Assembly: GCA_029817715.1 (NCBI GenBank)
Contig: JARUPY010000538.1
Location: 5,332,001-5,396,000 of the forward strand
DNA from: Melastoma dodecandrum
Taxonomy: Eukaryota > Streptophyta > Magnoliopsida > Myrtales > Melastomataceae
DNA length: 64,000 nucleotides
Direction of reading: 5' to 3'
The notes under the pieces were generated by a model. That model ran no database searches, was not told the DNA's origin, and saw only the letters and a program-made list of their open reading frames with translations. Position 1 is the first letter of the stretch; each line of letters begins with the position of its first letter. Position numbers and translations under genes: made by a program. Below are positions 59,101 to 64,000 of this stretch, one piece after another.

Positions 59101-60644
59101 GCCTCTCCACCCCGGCGCCTTCAGACCTGATGGTTTCCCGTCCTTCCGTTAGAGCGCTTCAGCCCCAAGGCGGCTTCCTATCGCAAGCTCTCACCTTCCC
59201 GGGACTAGCAGCAGATTGCGACCTTCCTCCGGTGCCAACCTCAACACAACGGCTTCGGGGAACTTCGGGAACGTAAATCCATCAGCAGGGGAGCGTCAAA
59301 ACAAGTTGCTTTGCGTTCCTTGACCAACGGCGATTCGACCAGCTTCAACCTACATCTGATTCGGGGGTTTCGGAGTGAAGAGAAAGGTCACCCCTTTTTG
59401 TGAGTTACGGCACTTCAATTTCGAAGGTAAGAAAATTTCCCTTTTTAATAAATCCGTTTCTGATTAAATTATTATAGGTTTTGACGAATCGTTTTGTTTT
59501 TTTTTTTAAAAAAAAATCAATTATTCTCTTCCGATTTTCATTAACAACTTATAATTGAACACAATCTGGACTATTCATTTTTAAAAATCCTTGTTACGTA
59601 ATTGCTTAAGTTTATTATATTCTTGTGAATTATTACTTAACGCGGATCACTAACGTCCATCTCTTTTTTTTTTGCATGTGAAACACGGTGGACTTCTCGG
59701 ACATCACTGACAATTTACGCCAAATGCACATTCCCGATCAAAACGAGCATGTAACTTCGGAAGATCAAATTCGGAATTTCGAAGATCACACGAAGACGCG
59801 TGTATCAAACCGCGTGGTTCTACCCCGGCCTAAAAAACCGCGGGCTCGAAGACAAAGCGGCCCCAACCTTCAATCTAAGGTACAAAGGGGAGGTGCGGGC
59901 CTCCCCGAATTTCATTTAAAAAGCCCACTTGTAACGGATTGCGGGCCCAAGTGCATAGGCCCGCAATCACCGCCCCTTCCCCGTCCTCTTTCATCTCGTT
60001 AATTGCTTGTGATTGCATGCATGACTTAGGCTTTAGGTTTATGTCGTATGTTGATTTTTAATCAAATAAACCTAAGTTCGGGTTCAACGCCCGTTAAAAC
60101 GTCGATAAGAGTCCGGCCCACTCCTGGATCGGGCCCAATACCCGTCAATCAAAAGTCAAACATTTTTTGGACAAATCGCCACCCTTTTCGCATGTGGTAG
60201 AACATTAAGGTTAGTAAATAGGAATCCCCGAACCCAGAACTCTGATTTTTCCGACTTAAAATCACACATTTTTAACTAAGTCGGTGGCGACTCCGAACAA
60301 AAGTTTTCCAAAGTAAAACTAAACCACACTACCCTTTTTTCGGAGCCATTTGGGGTGAGGTAACGGCTACTCGAGCCGCTCCTTGGGCCCTCCCCGAAAT
60401 TCGCGAGCGAGGCCTTAACGTAGCCTTTCGCTCGCCGCCTCCAGGGAACTGGAGACGGTTGGGGAAACGCCCCGCATACCAGTTCGCGAATCAAGGGAAG
60501 GCCCAACCCGGGGCCCCTTTCCGCAGCGTCCGGCGTTCGAGCCATAACGCCGACCGGACTGGGCCTCAGGGGGAGCGGGCCCGGATCCTCGGGTTGCCCG
60601 AATCGCCAGCGCGCGCTGCTAGGCCGGAAAGGCGCGTGCGCACA
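56108..60644 (+). repeat. 3' LTR of Tat element
   Basis: 4537 bp, partner of 39267-43831, ending GCACA before TGCAC. The TATA-like box, hairpins and GC-rich block are conserved. Confidence 0.93.
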
Positions 60645-60649
60645 TGCAC
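60645..60649. repeat. Target-site duplication TGCAC (right)
   Basis: Matches 39262-39266. SIRE-type sequence resumes from here. Confidence 0.92.
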
Positions 60650-61156
60650 AGAATTTGAGCAGAGAAAGTTCTCTAACTCCCCCTAAGTTTAAGCAGTTCT
60701 GCTCAAACCCAAGTTGATCTCAACCAGAAGCATCGTTCTGGCGTCAAAGCAAAAAATAATTCTGCTGAGACCTGCAACACACTGAGGAAATCTCCTTAGT
60801 GTCTTCATGACCTGCAAACACACAGAGAGACACAAGACAAAAAGAAAATGCAGAAACCTGTCCTAAAACTAAGAATTCTCCAGAAGACTACTTCTCCCCT
60901 TTTTTGCATCATCAAAAGTAATGCTTGTCATAAAACCAAAGGCAAGTCATCAAAATAGAAGCAAGCAGAAAATGTAAATGAGTGAGTTTTAAGACAACAG
61001 GGCCATAGTTTGAGGTTTTAGTTCTCAAAGGGGACTGGTTAGTCACTTTCATCTCCAGCAAGAGAGAAGGATGCACCATCCTTGCCCTTGATATATGCAA
61101 CCAAACGAACAATTTCAACGAAATCTTTCAATAGAATGCCGGTTCTTACTGTTTGT
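60650..61156 (-). other. SIRE-type noncoding stretch between env-like ORF and 3' LTR
   Basis: Continues 38899-39261 across the nested insertion. Contains purine-rich (minus strand) repeats similar to the PPT; no ORF. Confidence 0.65.
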
Positions 61157-62755
61157 TCATATGTTATGATATGAATATAACACATCAATTCGTTTGAGAT
61201 TAGCAAGATCCACCAGCACCTTGGTTAACAGGGTCTTAATCTCCTTTTGCTGGGCAATGCACTTATCCAGCTTGCGAGACTCTTTGGGATCAGCAGAAGT
61301 GGATTCCTCATAAGTGTGCTTCTGCTTGGTATCAAGCTTCTTCTGCTTATTGGTTTTAGCCCGAGTCTTTTGCTTAGAAGATGCAGCAACACTTTTTCCC
61401 TTTGAGGAGGATGGTTCACCCCTGCTCCTCATGTGAATCCATTGTGTCCCTGTAAAAACATAGCCCATTTGATCAAGAGTCGTCCCATCGAAAGGCTCGA
61501 CAATGATGGTGTCTGCATCACTCCTAGGAGTTGTATCACATGAGTAGATCTGCAGAAGCTTCATGATTATGTGACTGTAGGGCAATCCCTTGTGAGGCAG
61601 AGTTGCGCATCTCTCCATGTGCTCAAAGACAATTGATCCCAGATTAACGGGATGTCCTTCCAGCAGATGCACCATCATTATGGCGTCCTTCGTGATGATA
61701 CTATCTGTGCTCCCAATCTGGGGGTAGAGACCGTACATAACAGCACGATGCAGGATGCGGAGCTCCAGAGGCAGCTGCGTGCTCTCTAGGTAGACGCTAG
61801 ACTTGGTTTGCTTTTCAGCCCCTGTTATCCTCCGGTAAGCAGTTGATTTGGAGAGCCCCAGAAGCTCGAGCTGATAGTGGTATCTTGCACTGAAAGCTTG
61901 GCACACATCAAGCAAAGAGAAAACATAGACGTTTCCCTCTATTGCCACTTTAATGTACTTGATCCGTTCACTCTATGAAAGGTGGTGTGGCTATAGAATT
62001 CTTTAACTAGACAGGCAGAGACAGGGCTTCTGTGCTCACAGAAGTTGACAAAGGAAAGCTCACGGATTTTCTAACTGCCCAAGAGATGCTCAGAGAAGAA
62101 AGTAAACTTTATGAATCGACAGGGAACAATTTTCCTGTCCTCAAGATCTTTAGCAGGAAACTCATAACAATCCATCACAGCCTTACTTTTCTCAGCAGAA
62201 ACGATCTCCCCAATCTCAGGAGTAAAGGTCAGAGCAATACCTCTCGTTCTCCTTCTGCGGTGCCGCAGATGGGCGTTTCTGTGCCTTCGCTCTCTCCTTT
62301 GCTGCAGCCACAGGAGAGCTCACAGCCAAAGGGAGGAGGAGGAGGAGGAGGAGGAGGAAGCAGAGTCTCATCGTAGGGCACAATGGCCAGGGAGAGAGAC
62401 TCAGGAGGAGGGCTATCGCGCTGAGGTGTAGAAACCTCCTTCTCAGCTTGTCCTCGAGAAGAAGTCTCCATGTCCTCGATTTCTGGTTCAGAAACCTCTG
62501 GCGCAGGAGGGTCCTCCTTGATGGAAGACTGGTTGACCTCTTGCTCTGTGTCCAGAGCCATGGAACTCTCGGGAAGAGTGATGGGACTTAGATTTCGTCC
62601 CTTTTTGACGAGAGACTGACAGTCTCAGAGTCGCTCCCCTCTAGTGAAGACTTGGTCTCCTGAGAGTTTCGGTCGGACAGGGACTCAGTGCTGAGTCTAG
62701 CGGAGCGCCTTGCCTTGGCCTTAGCAGCGAGAAGATTCCTGGTTCGTGGTGCCAT
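61157..62755 (-). pseudogene. Env-like / plant-transposon-domain ORF of SIRE-type element, broken
   Basis: Probable start ATG 62755. The frame stops at about 62590 (one-base shift), resumes through 62561-62229 with a Pro run encoded by the GGA/CCT repeat (62333-62360), shifts again, has a stop near 62075, then is open from 61948 to 61157. The middle (LVKEFYSHTTF, VYVFSLLDVCQAF) resembles the 'putative plant transposon protein' domain; the C-terminus is Lys-rich with a possible coiled coil. Sireviruses carry such an extra ORF after pol; its function is not established. No signal peptide or clear membrane segment was seen. Confidence 0.65.
62333..62360. repeat. (GGA)n microsatellite
   Basis: GGA run encoding poly-Pro on the minus strand within the extra ORF. 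Confidence 0.85.
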
Positions 62756-63080
62756 GAGAACGAAGTAAAGAAGAGAAGTTAGGGTTTGGAAGATAGGACG
62801 GAGAGCTCCGGTTGGAAAACGTGGGAGAGAAGGAAAAGATAGGTTTTCAGGTGGGAGGGAAAGCGTTTGTGCAGAGGGTTAGTTTAAAAATAGAAATAAG
62901 GAGGGAAAAATTTTGGAAAGAAACAATTATCAAAATAAGAGAATTTTAACACAAGAAATAAATAAAAATGGAAATATTTTTAAAAATTAAAATTTTCACA
63001 TAACATCAGATTTGCACGCAACAAGGATCAATCAGATCCATTTAGAAGGGATAATAAATTCCTAATTTCGTTCTTAATTT
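62756..63080 (-). other. Spacer between pol and extra ORF of SIRE-type element
   Basis: AT-rich; no ORF or clear motif. Confidence 0.5.
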
Positions 63081-64000
63081 TTAGAATTTCTCAAAATTCA
63101 ATGGCTTTGTGAAAATATCACCGAGCTGTGCTTCTGTGCTCACATATTCCACAGCAATAGAACCATTCTGAACATGATCTCGAATGAAATGATGTCTTAG
63201 TTCTATATGTTTAGACCTTGAATGCTTAACAGGATTCTTGGTCAGATTTATGGCACTTGTGTTATCACACTATATCGGAATATTGTCAAACTTGAAACCA
63301 TAGTTGTTGACACATCCACAAAAGCTGTGCACAGCAACTCGCTACTGCAACATATTCTGCCTTTGTTATTGATAATGCAACAGAAGCTTGCTTCTTTGAG
63401 TGCCAAGATACGAGCATATATCCAAGCAATTGGCAAGTTCCAGAAGTACTCTTCCGATCGATTTTGCAACCATTAAATACTACGTCGGAGTACCCTACAA
63501 GATCAAATAGTGATCTCTTGGAATACCAAAGCCCTAGATTTGTGGTCCTAGAAAGATATCGAAATATCCTCTTAACATGAGTTAAATGAGACTCCTTTGG
63601 TGTTGATTGGTATCTAGCACAAAGGCAGACACTGAATAGAATGTCAGGCCTGGAGGCAGTAAGGTACAATAAGGACCCTGTCATGCTCTTGTAGAGGCTG
63701 GGATCTGCATCCTTTCCTATTTCGTCTTTCTCCACAATAGCGTTTATGCTCATGGGAGTGGACAAGTGTTTTGAGTTACTCAACTCATATTTCTTCAGAA
63801 GTTGTTTAGTGTACTTCTCTTGATAGATGAAAGTACCTTATGATGTTTGGAGAATCTGTAAGCCCAGAAAGAATGTTAATTCTCCCGTCATGCTCATTAC
63901 ACAATATATTATTCATGGATCCAAAGAAGATGTCATCTACATAGATCTGAACTACTAGAAGCGCGGTTCCGTGCTCTTTTAAGAAAAGAGTTGTATCAAC
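63081..64000 (-). pseudogene. Ty1/copia pol, C-terminal RT and RNase H (5' part outside window)
   Basis: Minus strand from 64000: VQIYVDDIFFGS (RT YVDD, about 63945-63910), then a frameshifted connection. 63783-63286 is open with LYKSMTGSLLYLTASRPDI, FRYLSRTTNLGLWY, DRKSTSGTCQ and SWHSKKQASVALS, the copia RNase H signature. After a shift near 63285 come CDNTSAINLTKNP and ADIFTKP-like residues up to TAA 63081. At least two frameshifts and internal stops make this copy inactive. Confidence 0.9.

Larger units (their letters stand above)
39267..60644 (+). mobile_element. Tat/Ogre-clade Ty3/gypsy retrotransposon, 21.4 kb, full length
   Basis: LTRs 39267-43831 and 56108-60644, TSD TGCAC, PBS, PPT. 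Order: ORF1 (44518-45713), gag (46021-48711), protease (48712-49404), linker, intron (49968-50274), RT, gypsy RNase H, archaeal-type RNase H, integrase (to 53677), then module repeats and a 3' UTR. An extra ORF before gag, an intron between protease and RT, a second RNase H and very long LTRs are together diagnostic of the Ogre/Tat lineage. It lies inside a SIRE-type element, so it is the younger of the two. Three in-frame stops and one ORF1 frameshift make this copy defective. Confidence 0.95.
37488..64000 (-). mobile_element. SIRE-type Ty1/copia retrotransposon, 3' part, interrupted by a nested Tat element
   Basis: Read on the minus strand: pol end (RT YVDD and RNase H, 64000-63081), an env-like extra ORF (62755-61157), a noncoding stretch, then the PPT and 3' LTR (38881-37488). 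A 21.4-kb Tat element sits between 39267 and 60644 within the noncoding stretch. pol-extra ORF-LTR order, repeated purine tracts and the AAAAAGGGGGAGATTG PPT are features of the SIRE/Maximus lineage. The 5' half lies beyond the window. The coding parts carry stops and frameshifts. Confidence 0.85.

Overview
The window is nuclear DNA of a flowering plant, probably a eudicot. The evidence is one complete intron-rich host gene, the C-terminal end of a plant DREB/ERF transcription factor, and long nested LTR retrotransposons of plant-specific lineages (chromovirus, Tat/Ogre, SIRE-type copia). No bacterial, plastid or CRISPR content was seen. I cannot name the species.

Layout. 1-444 is the 3' part of a TINY-like DREB/ERF gene (+). 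445-4934 is intergenic with simple repeats. 4940-10667 is a complete but decayed chromodomain Ty3/gypsy element (-), with 0.56-kb LTRs and a GTGAA target duplication. 11818-24978 is a 13.2-kb Tat/Ogre-like element (+), TSD CAACA, with 3.8-kb LTRs; it keeps only scraps of integrase, so it is non-autonomous. 26017-31243 is a 23-exon gene (-) for STT3, the catalytic subunit of the ER oligosaccharyltransferase (783 aa, all catalytic motifs present). 31.2-37.5 kb is mostly gene-free and holds a decayed gag relic. From 37488 to the window end lies a SIRE-type Ty1/copia element (-), entering from its 3' LTR. It is interrupted by a 21.4-kb Tat/Ogre element (+, 39267-60644, TSD TGCAC) with 4.5-kb LTRs, an extra 5' ORF, gag, protease, an intron, RT, two RNase H domains and integrase.

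How the parts relate. The two Tat elements share leader, PBS, PPT, U5 end and 3' untranslated region but not most of the LTR, so the 21.4-kb element (or a sister copy) may have supplied proteins to the 13.2-kb one. Their 3' regions carry a repeated module containing a hairpin with a near-constant 11-nt loop and different but complementary arms (15 found by eye). Further conserved hairpins sit beside the PBS and inside the LTR, the latter with compensatory changes between families. These apparently undescribed RNA structures are the most interesting signal here.

Limits: everything was read by eye. Exon borders rest on reading frame, GT/AG sites and remembered family conservation. Domain calls are motif-based.
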